Source: Sphingobacteriales bacterium TSM_CSS
GTDB taxonomy: Bacteria > Bacteroidota > Bacteroidia > Chitinophagales > UBA2359
NCBI GenBank assembly: GCA_002212985.1
Contig: NBMY01000143.1
Span: 39,090-103,089 of the forward strand
Direction: 5' to 3'
DNA length: 64,000 nt
The translations under genes were made by a program, and so were the position numbers. This document shows positions 1-10,300 of this stretch, piece after piece. The notes beneath the pieces were generated by a model. The model saw only the letters and a list, made by a program, of their open reading frames with translations, was not told the origin of the DNA and made no database searches. Each line of letters opens with the position of its first letter. Within the stretch, counting starts at the first letter, position 1.

Positions 1-470
1 TCCTGTTCCAAATCAAATCCAATATGGTGGGCAATGGTAAAACTGTGGTAATCGGGAAAAGTTTTTTGAATGCGGAGGGTTTCATACAATTGCTCTACCA
101 ACTGTTTAACGTTCATTTCGGTTACTACATCGGGTTGGCTGTTGTCTTCGTGCATAATTACCTCGCCGCCGGCGTATAGGCGGTTTGGCATTGTATTAAA
201 AAATTGCTTTACTTCAAAAACCTGCATCCCAAAGGCGGTAATATCCATTTCTCCTTCGGGATAGTAGCGCTCTACCGATGTTACACGCATTTCGGTGCCA
301 AAACTGGCCACTTCGTTGTTAATGTAGGCAGGTATGCCAAAAGTAGTTTCACGGGCAATAGCCTCTGAAATGAGTTGGCGGTAGCGCGGCTCAAAAATAT
401 GCAAATTGAGTTTTTCGCCCGGGTACACCACCATGTTGAGTGGAAAGAGCGGTAAGAGTTTGGTTTCCAT
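1..470 (-). CDS. LON substrate-binding domain protein (partial, C-terminus outside the window)
   Basis: The reverse strand from an ATG at 470 reads without a stop to the window edge, giving about 156 residues. The start METKLLPLFPLNMVVYPGE followed by LHIFEPRYRQLI is the hallmark of the N-terminal substrate-binding domain of Lon protease, which also occurs as a stand-alone protein of about 200 residues. The alternating strands that follow (for example FGIPAYIN and RLYAGGEV) fit this domain. No AAA+ or protease part is visible, so it could be the stand-alone protein (likely, by what is common in Bacteroidota) or a full Lon cut by the window. The stand-alone form has no firmly established role. 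The next gene upstream (3132-556) is on the same strand, 85 bp away. Confidence 0.85.
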   Translation of the reverse strand, partial: METKLLPLFPLNMVVYPGEKLNLHIFEPRYRQLISEAIARETTFGIPAYINNEVASFGTEMRVTSVERYYPEGEMDITAFGMQVFEVKQFFNTMPNRLYAGGEVIMHEDNSQPDVVTEMNVKQLVEQLYETLRIQKTFPDYHSFTIAHHIGFDLEQ

Positions 471-555
471 GCCGAAAATACCGCAATGGTATGGTTAAGT
501 TTTAAGAAAGCAGGCAATATTCAACAACAGGCGCAACCATGTTTTAGTGGCTTGG

Positions 556-3132
556 TTACCCGTCTTTAAACAGTTTTTTTACCACTGTACCGTTGTTGGT
601 TTTGAGTTGCAACAATAACACACCGTTTGGCAATTGGTTCAGAGGCAGCCTGTAGCCTTGTGGCGGCAGTTGTTTTTGGGTAACCAAAATTTGCCCCCAA
701 ATGTTCGTAACACTAAGTTCATACACCTGCAAACTGTTGTATTGCAGCCATACTTCGGTAGTGGCGGGGTTGGGGTACAGGGTTATGTTGAGCAGGTTGC
801 CGCCGGTTGGTGTTACAATGCCGGTTGTATCGCAGTTTTCTACCATTACCAAGTAATGATGCACCAAGCCATACCCGCCAATGGGCGAGTACTCACGCAG
901 CACGTACAGTGTGGTGGTATCGGGCGATGCCCAGGAGTAGTTGCAACCTATATCGGAACAACTTAAACCTTCGGCGGGCAGCCATTCATACAGGGTTTCA
1001 AATATCCATGGAACGCCAATTTGTACGCTGTCGTTTTTGCAAAGAAGAAGGGTATCGGCAGTGCCGCACTCGCCCAGAGTCCAGGTTGTTACACCGCCGT
1101 AGTTAAGGGCTTCGCAAGTGTTGCCGTAGGTTACAAAATTACAGCCGCAAACGGGCATATACACATCGGGGCAGCCTACTGTAAGGTCTATGAGCGAGGT
1201 ATCTACACAAACGCTGCCGTTGCTGCCGCAGGGCCACACGTTTATGGAGTAATGGTAGTAGTTGTGCTCCATGCCCAGCGTATAAAAAGTGTGCAGCGTG
1301 TAGGTGGTGGCAGTAGTTGGAGCAACGGTTATGTTGTAGCAGTTTTCGCAACCGCCGCCGCAGGCATCGGCACAACCGGTTATGTTGGTTGTTGGTGTCC
1401 AATCATATAAAACATTGCCCTGCCAGCCTTCCATACCAATATCAATGCTGTCGCCGGCGCAAATATTGTACTCATAGTAGTAATCATTGCCGCAGGGAAC
1501 AACGTTTATGGTATAGTGGTAGTAGTTGTGTTCCATGTTAAGGGTTAAGAAGGTGTGCAGGGTATAGGTGGTTGTAACTGTGGGAGCAACGGTAATATTA
1601 TAGCAATTGACACAGTTGGTACCGCACATGGTAGCACAACCGGTTATATCGTTGGTAGGTGTCCAGTCATAGAACATATTACCTTGCAGTATATCCTGCC
1701 CAATGCTAATACTTTCACCGGGGCAAATATCAAATTCAAAATAGTAATCGTTGCCGGTGTTGCAAGCGCCCTGAGTCCAGGAAGTTACGCCGCCGTAGTA
1801 GTAGGCAAAGCACCAGTTGTCGTAGGTAACATTGTTGCAGCCGCACACAGGGTCGTAAATTTCTATGCAAAAGATACCGGTATCAATTTGGTCGGGGTTA
1901 ATGCAATCCTGACAGTTTACGGGGCCGTAAAGTTCAATAAAATCTTCGCCGCAGCCGGTCAATACATCGGTAACATGCAGTTCTATATACTCATTGCTAA
2001 GGGTAAGGAAGGTTTCTACACCTTCGGGCAAAATAACCCCTCCCATAGTGCTAAAATATGCCTGCCCTGTGCTTCCGGTTACGGTAAGTCCAACGGTATA
2101 AGTACCATCGCCGTTGCAATTGGGCGGCGAAGTAATGGCTACATGCGGAACCTCAAAGGTAATAAGCAACTGCGATTGTGGCGTAACGGGAGAAATTACA
2201 TAACAGCCGCCCGACAGGTTGAGTTGTGCCAGCGAAGTTGCGGTTAAATCGGGGGCATCTGCATTGCTGTAAATAATGGCTCTTGTATAAAAAGTTCCGT
2301 CGCCCAGAGGTGTAAAATCTACGGTGGTGTTGGCGCTGAACGGAACGACAATGTTGCCATCGGTATCGGTAACAAAAACGCGCAAAGAATACCCCGACGG
2401 GGGCGTTGCCGGCAATACTGTCACATCAAAAACGGGCGGCAGTACGCCCCCGCCCAGGCAAACGGTGTTTTGCGGCAAAGTAACCGCTACTGTTCCGGGG
2501 TTGCAATTGCCTGCCGAACCGCTGCATAATGGCGTTGCGCTGCCAATAGTTTCAAAAAATGCCGGACAACCTGCGCCGGTTCCGCCGGCAAATCCGCCGA
2601 AGAAGCAAATTTGGTTTCCGGCGCAATCCATTACCGAAATCATGGCATCGGCACACAGGTTATCTTCTGGCAGGTTAAAGAAAACGGTTTCTCCGTTGTA
2701 TTGGGTTTGGTAAACGGGGCCGCTGCATACATCATCGCAACTCCAGGTAAGCATATTGGCAAGCCAGGGCAGTGTGGTTGCAGGATTTTGGTTCTGACAG
2801 GCGTTTATGACCACATCGGGCGAAGCTGCCACTCCATAATCTATAACTGCGGTAAAAAAATCGGACGGGCAGTTGCCGCCTGTAAAACCGCCTGTAGTAC
2901 AATAAACCTCAGAACAGGTCATAACCGTACCGGGGTAATCGGGGCAAAGGGGTTGTGCCCAAGCTACCACTTGGCCGTTGTAGGTTCCGTAGTGTACCGC
3001 ATCGAGGCAATCATCGGTAAAAAGTCCGGTGAGTAAAGGTTCATTCACATCAAAACAAGAAGACTGTTGTGCGGCAATAGGTATCCAATTTGCCGAAACA
3101 ACCAGCAAAAACAATAAATATAGCTTTTTCAT
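556..3132 (-). CDS. Secreted cysteine-rich T9SS cargo with Kazal-like modules and ~86-residue repeats
   Basis: An 858-residue exported protein. Residues 1-21 form a signal peptide (MKKLYLLFLLVVSANWIPI..). The last ~75 residues, beginning LYPNPATTEVWLQ and ending VVKKLFKDG, are a type IX secretion sorting domain of the Por type, so the protein should cross the outer membrane and be anchored or released. Two Kazal-type cysteine modules contain DPVCGCNNVTYDNWC and MPVCGCNFVTYGNTC. Between them lie two close copies of a module of about 86 residues starting C.G.SI.IG and ending HNYYHY.INV.PCG, with a third diverged copy before the sorting domain. Kazal modules elsewhere inhibit serine proteases; whether these do is unknown. 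No enzyme domain is recognised. The gene seems to stand alone; a TAnnTTTG-like box at 3232-3239 could be its promoter but lacks a well-placed -33 TTG. Confidence 0.85.
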   Translation of the reverse strand: MKKLYLLFLLVVSANWIPIAAQQSSCFDVNEPLLTGLFTDDCLDAVHYGTYNGQVVAWAQPLCPDYPGTVMTCSEVYCTTGGFTGGNCPSDFFTAVIDYGVAASPDVVINACQNQNPATTLPWLANMLTWSCDDVCSGPVYQTQYNGETVFFNLPEDNLCADAMISVMDCAGNQICFFGGFAGGTGAGCPAFFETIGSATPLCSGSAGNCNPGTVAVTLPQNTVCLGGGVLPPVFDVTVLPATPPSGYSLRVFVTDTDGNIVVPFSANTTVDFTPLGDGTFYTRAIIYSNADAPDLTATSLAQLNLSGGCYVISPVTPQSQLLITFEVPHVAITSPPNCNGDGTYTVGLTVTGSTGQAYFSTMGGVILPEGVETFLTLSNEYIELHVTDVLTGCGEDFIELYGPVNCQDCINPDQIDTGIFCIEIYDPVCGCNNVTYDNWCFAYYYGGVTSWTQGACNTGNDYYFEFDICPGESISIGQDILQGNMFYDWTPTNDITGCATMCGTNCVNCYNITVAPTVTTTYTLHTFLTLNMEHNYYHYTINVVPCGNDYYYEYNICAGDSIDIGMEGWQGNVLYDWTPTTNITGCADACGGGCENCYNITVAPTTATTYTLHTFYTLGMEHNYYHYSINVWPCGSNGSVCVDTSLIDLTVGCPDVYMPVCGCNFVTYGNTCEALNYGGVTTWTLGECGTADTLLLCKNDSVQIGVPWIFETLYEWLPAEGLSCSDIGCNYSWASPDTTTLYVLREYSPIGGYGLVHHYLVMVENCDTTGIVTPTGGNLLNITLYPNPATTEVWLQYNSLQVYELSVTNIWGQILVTQKQLPPQGYRLPLNQLPNGVLLLQLKTNNGTVVKKLFKDG

Positions 3133-3297
3133 AGCAAAAATGTTAGCGGGTTAGAAAATGGGCTTGCAGGTGGCAGTATGAGCAGCAAAAAGCGGGTTTT
3201 GGCTTGCATTTCCTGCTTTGCAAACCGAGTACAAATTTACCCATTTTGCGCCAATAACCTGTTTAAAACGAGCGCTTATTTTGGGGTTGAAAGGCAA

Positions 3298-3336
3298 AAA
3301 AAAAGATGGACTGCCCTATAGGAAAGCCATCTTTTT
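3298..3336 (-). terminator. Rho-independent terminator of the ArsC-like gene
   Basis: AAAAGATGG and CCATCTTTT form a stem around a loop of about 18 bases. On the reverse strand the stem is followed by a run of Ts. It lies 85 bp downstream of the ArsC-like gene that ends at 3421 on that strand. Confidence 0.65.
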
Positions 3337-3420
3337 ACCGAAAGGTATTATGAAAAAAACTGAACTACAGCCTTTACTACTCAAAAGGAGGAATCGCTAA
3401 TTCGGGTTTTCCGATTTGTA

Positions 3421-3780
3421 TTATTGCAGTTGCAAAACATCATTCGGATTATTGCATAAAATGGCCTTTGAGCCTCGTACTGCAATGGGCGCCTTTATTA
3501 AATCGGGATTTTTCATTAAAATATGCAACCAGCCTTCCGCATCAAAATCGCGCCCTTTAATGTTTTCCTGATAGTACGATTTTGATTTGTTGAGCAGGTC
3601 TTTGGGGCGTAAATCGAGCATGGCCAGCAACTGATGCCACATGGTGGCAGTTAACGGCGTTTTATGATACTCAACTTCCTTAACGTTTGCGGCAATGCTT
3701 TTAGCCAATGCCAGAACTTTTCGTGCCCGCACCGATTGCGGATTGTAATACAACATGATTTCGGCAGGATGCGTTTTCAT
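3421..3780 (-). CDS. ArsC/Spx-fold (thioredoxin-like) protein lacking the catalytic cysteine
   Basis: A 119-residue protein of the arsenate reductase (ArsC/YffB) family. The first strand and turn read MLYYNPQSVRARKVLALAKS, where ArsC enzymes have NPRC: the redox cysteine is replaced by serine. The helix YHKTPLTATMWHQLLAML, the DLLNKSKSYYQEN segment and the PIAVRGSKAIL strand (with the arginine that in ArsC binds the oxyanion) are otherwise family-like. Without the cysteine it is unlikely to be an arsenate reductase; a regulatory or binding role is possible but unproven. I chose the start at 3780 (MKTHPAEIM) because the family begins just before this strand; an in-frame start at 3837 would add 19 unrelated residues. 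A terminator follows at 3298-3336. Confidence 0.8.
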   Translation of the reverse strand: MKTHPAEIMLYYNPQSVRARKVLALAKSIAANVKEVEYHKTPLTATMWHQLLAMLDLRPKDLLNKSKSYYQENIKGRDFDAEGWLHILMKNPDLIKAPIAVRGSKAILCNNPNDVLQLQ

Positions 3781-4203
3781 AGGCAACGATTTTAAAAAAT
3801 GAACAATAAAACCTGCTGTAAGCGGCTGTTTTTGCATCGGAAACCAAACGGCTTAAAGGCAATTCCTTCCAACGGGCACTCTATTGCCCTCTACCACTAC
3901 CCACTTGCAAGAAGCCTTTACCTGCCTGCTTTGCGATGCTTTGGGGCTGTAATTTTACCTTTCTGTTACAATATTAACTATTTTATTGCAAAAACGTAAA
4001 AAATAAACACATTTTTTTTATTATAACAATTTGAATGGACATTATGGCAGCCCTCAAAGCCAACAATTGTGCTTCGGAAATATTGCCGCTTTTCTACCCA
4101 GCTAAACCGATCTTACAACTTTCTGCCTGCATTTTCCCGTTGGTTTTGTCTTTATTGCTTATATTTACGCCCCAAAACAGTTTACCAATTTTCAGCCTTG
4201 CAA
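3781..4203. other. Intergenic region between divergent ArsC-like gene and leuS
   Basis: This 423-bp stretch separates the divergently transcribed ArsC-like gene and leuS, so it should carry both promoters. It is AT-rich near 3960-4030. A TATATTTA at about 4160-4167 resembles the Bacteroidota -7 box with one mismatch, but no convincing pair of boxes was found. The open frames through it (upstream extensions of leuS and of the ArsC-like gene) do not resemble protein families. Confidence 0.5.
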
Positions 4204-6972
4204 ATGGACTATAATTTTACCCTCATTGAACAAAAATGGCAGGCCTACTGGCAGGAAAACGGGGTTTACTCCACCCCCAACCAATCTGACAAGCCCAAAT
4301 ACTACGTGCTGGACATGTTCCCCTACCCTTCGGGCGATGGCCTGCATGTAGGACACCCGCTTGGGTATATTGCCTCCGATATTTTTTCGCGCTTTATGCG
4401 CATGAAAGGGTATAACGTGCTGCACCCCATGGGATTTGATGCCTTTGGACTGCCCGCCGAACAATATGCCATACAAACCGGCCAACACCCCGAAATTACC
4501 ACCCACCGCAATATTCAACGCTTTAAAGAACAATTGCAACTGCTGGGGCTTAACTACGACTGGAACCGCCAATTAGCCACCTGCGACCCCAAATTCTACA
4601 AGTGGACCCAGTGGATTTTTCTGCAACTGTTTGACTGCTGGTACAATAAAAAAACCGACCGCGCAGAGCGAATCGGCGAATTGATTGAACAATTTGAAAA
4701 CCACGGAACAGCCCGGATAGAAGCCACCTGCACCGAGGGCACACCCGCCTTTACCGCCGATGAATGGAAAAACATGAGCGGCGAAGAGCGCAGCAAAATA
4801 CTGATGGACTACCGCCTTTGCTACCAATCTTACGCCATTGTAAACTGGTGCCCCGAATTAGGAACCGTATTGGCCAACGACGAGGTAAAAGACGGCGTTT
4901 CGGAACGTGGCGGGCATCCCGTACACCGGATACCCATGCGGCAATGGTTTTTAAGAACCACCGCCTATGCCGAAAGACTGCTGCAAGGCCTGGAAACAAT
5001 TGACTGGCCCGAATCTACCAAAGAAATGCAGCGCAACTGGATTGGTAAATCGCTGGGCGCCGAAGTTACCTTTAAAGTAGCAAAACCCGATATTGAACTA
5101 ACCGTTTTTACCACCCGAATAGACACCATTTACGGCGTAACGTTTCTTGCCATTGCACCCGAACACGGCTGGGTAGAACAACTCACCACGCCCGAACAGG
5201 AAGCAGCCGTGCAACAATATGTTGCCGCCGCAAAAAACCGCTCGGAACGCGACCGCAATGCCGATACCAAAACCATTTCGGGTGTGTTTACCGGCAGCTA
5301 TGCCATTAACCCCTTTAACGGCGAAAAAGTGCCCATTTGGGTGGCCGATTACGTGCTGGCCGGCTACGGCACCGGCGTGGTTATGGCCGTACCTTCCTCT
5401 GACGACCGCGACTTTAGGTTTGCCAAACATTTTGGGCTGCCGGTAATTTGCGTAATTGAAGGCACCGAAACCATGGAAAACCCCACCGATGTAAAAACCG
5501 GCAACATGATTAACTCGGGCATATTAAACGGCCTCAACTGGCAAACCGCCATACAAACCGCCATAGACCATGCGGTAAAAAACAATTTCGGCAAGGCAAA
5601 GGTAAACTATAAAATACGCGATGCGGGTTACAGCCGGCAACGCTACTGGGGCGAGCCTTTTCCGGTTATTTACCGCAACGGAACCGCCTACGCCCTGCCC
5701 GAAGAAGAACTGCCCGTTATACTGCCGCCGGTGCAAAGCTACCAACCCACCGGAAACGGCAAATCGCCGCTGGCAAACCTGCAAAGCTGGGTAAACACGC
5801 CGCAAGGCGAGCGCGAAACCGATACCATGCCCGGTTATGCCGGCAGCAGCTGGTATTACCTGCGCTACATGGACCCCGACAACGACACCGAATTTGTTTC
5901 GAAAGAAGCCGAGCAATACTGGCAAAACGTAGATTTTTACATTGGCGGCGCCGAACACGCCACAGGTCACCTCATTTACTCGCGCACTTGGCACAAGTTT
6001 TTGTACGACATGGGCTGGGTTTCTACTCAGGAACCGTTTAAAAAACTGCTCAACCAAGGCATGATACAGGGGCGTTCAAATTTTGCCTACCGCATAAAAA
6101 ACACCAACACCTTTGTGTCTTACGGCCTGAAAGACCAATATGAAACCACCGAATTGCACGTAAACGTGGCATTGGTAGAAAGCGGCGATGTGCTGAACAT
6201 AGCATCCTTTAAAGAATGGCGCCCCGATTTTGCCGATGCCGAATTTATATTAGAAGACGGCAAATACATTTGCGGCTGGGCAATAGAAAAAATGTCGAAA
6301 TCGAAGTTTAATGTGGTAAACCCCGATGTGATGGTTGCCAAATACGGCGCCGACTGCCTGCGCATGTACGAAATGTTTTTGGGTCCGCTGACCGATTCAA
6401 AACCGTGGAATACCGAAGGCATTGAAGGCGTATCGAGGTTTTTGCGCAAGTTTTGGCGGTTGTTTAAAATTGAAAACAACCAACCCCAGCTAAGCGCCGA
6501 TGCTCCCACCCCCGAAGAACTGAAAGCGCTGCACAAAGCCATTAAAAAAGTAACTGATGATATTGAACGCCTGTCGCTCAACACAGCGGTAAGCGCCTTT
6601 ATGGAATGTGTAAACGACTTGTTTACCCTAAAATGTACCAACCGCACCATATTGGAGCAACTTACCATACTTATGGCGCCCTTTGCCCCGCACCTGTGCG
6701 ATGAGTTGTGGTTTTTGCTGGGCAACACCCAATCTGTACACCTTGAAAGCTATCCGGTTTGCAACCCCGACTATATAAAGGAAGACACCTTTGAATACCC
6801 CGTACAGGTAAACGGTAAACTGCGCCACCGCATTACCCTTCCGCTAAGCTATACCGAAGAAGAAGCCAAAACCGCCGTTCTGGCAGACGACAAAGTAACC
6901 GATTGGATACCCAACGGGGCGGTAAAAAAGTTTATCTTCCTCAAAGGCCGGATTATTAATGTGGTGGTGTAG
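4204..6972 (+). CDS. leuS: Leucyl-tRNA synthetase
   Basis: Charges tRNA-Leu with leucine in the cytoplasm. The 922-residue protein has the class I signature as PYPSGDGLHVGHPLGY (HVGH at residues 48-51) and the KMSKS loop at 696-700 (EKMSKSKFN). The CP1 editing domain is present: TTRIDTIYGVTF carries the threonine-rich patch, and MAVPSSDDRDFRFA carries the conserved aspartate. The C-terminus ends in the usual anticodon and tRNA-binding region (VNGKLRHRITLP). The length is slightly above the ~860 of E. coli, normal for Bacteroidota. The start at 4204 (MDYNFTLIEQKWQ) is chosen because the 45 residues upstream in the same frame are unlike any synthetase and the family starts here. A hairpin follows the stop at 6989-7024. 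Confidence 0.98.
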   Translation: MDYNFTLIEQKWQAYWQENGVYSTPNQSDKPKYYVLDMFPYPSGDGLHVGHPLGYIASDIFSRFMRMKGYNVLHPMGFDAFGLPAEQYAIQTGQHPEITTHRNIQRFKEQLQLLGLNYDWNRQLATCDPKFYKWTQWIFLQLFDCWYNKKTDRAERIGELIEQFENHGTARIEATCTEGTPAFTADEWKNMSGEERSKILMDYRLCYQSYAIVNWCPELGTVLANDEVKDGVSERGGHPVHRIPMRQWFLRTTAYAERLLQGLETIDWPESTKEMQRNWIGKSLGAEVTFKVAKPDIELTVFTTRIDTIYGVTFLAIAPEHGWVEQLTTPEQEAAVQQYVAAAKNRSERDRNADTKTISGVFTGSYAINPFNGEKVPIWVADYVLAGYGTGVVMAVPSSDDRDFRFAKHFGLPVICVIEGTETMENPTDVKTGNMINSGILNGLNWQTAIQTAIDHAVKNNFGKAKVNYKIRDAGYSRQRYWGEPFPVIYRNGTAYALPEEELPVILPPVQSYQPTGNGKSPLANLQSWVNTPQGERETDTMPGYAGSSWYYLRYMDPDNDTEFVSKEAEQYWQNVDFYIGGAEHATGHLIYSRTWHKFLYDMGWVSTQEPFKKLLNQGMIQGRSNFAYRIKNTNTFVSYGLKDQYETTELHVNVALVESGDVLNIASFKEWRPDFADAEFILEDGKYICGWAIEKMSKSKFNVVNPDVMVAKYGADCLRMYEMFLGPLTDSKPWNTEGIEGVSRFLRKFWRLFKIENNQPQLSADAPTPEELKALHKAIKKVTDDIERLSLNTAVSAFMECVNDLFTLKCTNRTILEQLTILMAPFAPHLCDELWFLLGNTQSVHLESYPVCNPDYIKEDTFEYPVQVNGKLRHRITLPLSYTEEEAKTAVLADDKVTDWIPNGAVKKFIFLKGRIINVVV

Positions 6973-6988
6973 CACACAACACAGGTAA

Positions 6989-7024
6989 GCAGGTAAAACC
7001 CGTTAAGCACGCAGTTTTACCTGC
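6989..7024 (+). terminator. Hairpin downstream of leuS, probable terminator
   Basis: GCAGGTAAAAC and GTTTTACCTGC form a perfect 11-bp stem around a 14-base loop, 16 bp after the leuS stop. No clear T-run follows on either strand, so it may act as a 3' stabiliser rather than a strict intrinsic terminator. Confidence 0.5.
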
Positions 7025-7252
7025 CTATGTATTCCATTCCTTCAGGTTTTTTACCAACTGCAAGAGCGCCTGTGGGTTGTTGGGGTTGTAGGTCCAATTG
7101 TGGTCGAAACTGTTTACCACTTGCCGGTTGTGGCTTTGCCCAATTACAAGGCTGTGGAATTTGGTCTTGTTTTCTTTGGCGTGTTAGCCTGTCGGTGTAG
7201 TTTTCCGGCAGCAGGTAACGGGTTTGTTTCCTATAGGTTTGGTGCTTTGCAT
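7025..7252 (-). pseudogene. 3' remnant of an unidentified gene at the edge of the defence island
   Basis: On the reverse strand one frame reads as a protein-like tail ending in a TAG at 7025-7027: KFHSLVIGQSHNRQVVNSFD.. then ..NPQALLQLVKNLKEWNT. Upstream the coding-like sequence continues only in another frame (RKQTRYLLPENYTDRLT), so at least one frameshift separates the parts, and no start codon with good context is seen. I do not recognise the family. The fragment sits directly downstream of the helicase-methylase-ATPase operon and suggests that the island replaced the rest of the gene. A chance open frame cannot be excluded. Confidence 0.4.
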
Positions 7253-7318
7253 AAATCTTAAATATAGAGGGTAAAGCAGATTTGAAAGATGGAAACGAGA
7301 AAGTAATTAGGGGGCGTA

Positions 7319-10300
7319 CTAATCAAACTCAATACTGCCAAAACCCAACGTTCTTCCATTTTCCTTAAGTGTTCTCTCTGTATCAAGATTAAACCCTTCT
7401 TGGTTAATAGCCTCTATATGAATAGTTATTTTTATGTTTGAACATACTGCATTGAGATGCCTTAAAATCTCCTTCTCAATATCATCCGTGGAACGAAAGA
7501 AACGAGTCGCATCCGTTTCAATATGGCTGTAAAACCTAGTTCTTTTAGAAGTCTTCGGATCGGGATCATTTGCCGTAAGATTTTCATCTCCAGAAGCATT
7601 ATATTGGGTAACTGGATTAGTTATGGCAGAAGCTGATTTTAATTCTGCTTCAGCACGTTCTTTGGAAAATTGGGCTTCTGCAATGTCTGGTTTTACTAAT
7701 AAACCATAGCCATCTAATGAAACCATCATTGAAGTACCCGCACGCAAACTCCTATATCTTGCGTTTTCTTCGTCAAAGGATTCTGCATAAGCAAAGGAAT
7801 CTTTCTGCCATGATACTAAACTTAAACCCGATTCAATGGCTTGCTGGAGCAAGTGAGCGGATGATAGCTTTGGCAGATAGAGATACTTGGCAAAATCTTC
7901 CCGAAGCTGACGGACAGATACGCTGTCACCACGCCAAAGTGGTATTCTGTCTAAGTTGATACGAAGCTCAGAAGCAGCAAAATCATTATACAATTGGCTT
8001 TGAGATATAAGCTTCTTTAGTACTCGACTCAAATATGCTTCCTGATTTGAGCCATTCATCTTTGATTCATCCCATTGAACATCTGAACTGCCTACTTCCT
8101 GATAAGGATTTAAAATCCAAACGAAAGTTTCCGGCAGGCGAAGTTTGATGGTGTCTAAGCCCGATTTACGTTTTCCTTCTGCCTGATTGGATTGGTAAGC
8201 ATCTAAGTTTAAGACAACCTTATCATCCACAATCGACTTCCAAGCCAAGTATGATTTCACAGCTTGTTTTAATTCCTCCAGACGGGTCTTATCCGGTGTA
8301 AGAAAAATGAGCGTATTGCGATAAAGCCTTTGCGAAGTTCCTTTTGTGCTGAGTATTTCTTTGGACTTTTGAAATGCAGGACTACTTTCGTCTCTTGGCA
8401 CATGCGGGTGCTTGATTCCCAATACAACCAATTTCATCTCCAAGTCATCCGGCACATCACTAGAGTTTTGAGGCATGATGTGAATGCGCCTAATTTGATT
8501 GCCGGAAGGTTGGAGTTGCTGAGTAAGCAATGTTATAATTTCTTCTTCGACTTTATCTTCCTTAATGTGCGCTGCTCTTTCTTCCGCTGTACGGTTTACG
8601 TTGTTTTGTGTACTGTACCAAAAAGTTTTATTGGCTGCATACACATAAGTACCTTTGTCAACCAAATGGCGCAATGCATCTGAAAATGTCGAAATAGTTT
8701 CTCCCGGTAAAATGCTTCCCAATTTTATTCGTTGTTCATCTATGCCTTTATTGGCTGCTTCGAAAGTAGGGGCAGTGCTAAAAAACAAAGTCCTAGCTAC
8801 CCTTCTTGAGCCACTATAACGGCCAATATTAGGCAGTTCGCTATCCAATTGCTTGGGTAAGGAATGAACTCCATCCACGTCTTTTCCTATTACCGCACTC
8901 CAAGGCGGAGCTAAGTAGCGCATTAATTCTGACTGAATTTCTGAACTATCTAATGGAATACTGGCGGGCAAAATCAACGGCCCTTGGTCATTATTCTCCC
9001 AAAGGAAGTGGATGATTTTAGCCATCAAACGGAGGATACCCCTTGTCTTTTGGAATTGCGGAATACTTGCCCATCTTTCTGCCAAAGCATCAAATAATTC
9101 CGGATGAATAGGATAAAAATCTCTTATTCGCTTTTCGTAGCTGCTGTCTTGTGTTTCGTTGGGAAAGTCTGTTTTGTTGTTGCGGTAAAATTCACCAAAT
9201 GCCCTAGCAGTTGCATCTCTTTCAGCAAATTGTTCTTTTGTGGTAATGGGTGTGAATAATCTTCGGGTAACAATCTCGAAGGATTCTTCGGTGGTGGCAG
9301 CAGACCAAGGGGATTCAATACGACCTATGATATTACCTAATTCAGCAGCAGATTGACGGCCTTTCTCTCCACCCATTTCAATATCGGAGGCAGGTAAGCT
9401 AACTACAACCAATGCATTGTTGACTGCTTTGGCTGCTTCGCAAAGTGCCTGGGCAAATGACATCTGTGTGCCATAGGTTCCGCCACTGTCGTTACCATCT
9501 TCTTTTAACTGACGGGTGTAAGCCACCCATTCGTCAATGAGCACTACACATGGGGCAAACTTTTTCAGTAAGGGCACTAATTGGTCTCCGGGGTTTGCAG
9601 CTTTTTCATCTGCCTCCTGAATCATATAGTAACCTTCCTTTCCACCCAACTGCCAGGCAAGTTCTCCCCAAAGTGTATAAATTTTTGTACCATCGGGTTT
9701 TACATGTGTAACGCCAGGAGCAATTCTGTTTCCTACCAATATTGCTTTGTTTACTTTAGCAGGAGGTCGCAAATCTCCAACTTCACTAAAGAAACTTTCC
9801 AAGTCTCTTACTGAACTGAAATTTGCACCGGAACACAAATGGTATATGGCCAACAAGGAGTGTGTTTTACCACCCCCAAAATTGGTTTGCAGGTTAATTA
9901 CCGGGTCGCCACCATCACCGTTCAATCGCTTTAAGGTGTTGGTTAAAAGCTTTCTGATACCTTGGGTAAGATAGGTTCTGTTGAAGAAGTCAACAGGCTT
10001 GCCGTATTCTCCGGCACTCTCCCCATCCTGATATACTCGCCATAAGTCGGCAGCAAATTCTGCTTGCTGAAATTTGCCCGATGCCACATCAGGGTGAGGG
10101 GTGATTACCTGCCGCCAAGGTTTTAGCCCAATTGCAGATGAGTCAATTACCAATTTTGCCTCAATAGCTCTGGTTTTTTTACGGGTATTTTCTTCATAGC
10201 GCACCCTAAGTAACTCATTCTTCTGGTTATCTGCTTCTTCTGCTTCGGGTGCCGCTATGGCACTCAGCAACCGCTCTACATCATCCAAAGCACGGAAAGC

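Noticed and set aside
3421..3780. Arsenate reductase
   Set aside because: The catalytic cysteine is replaced by serine, so only the fold is called.
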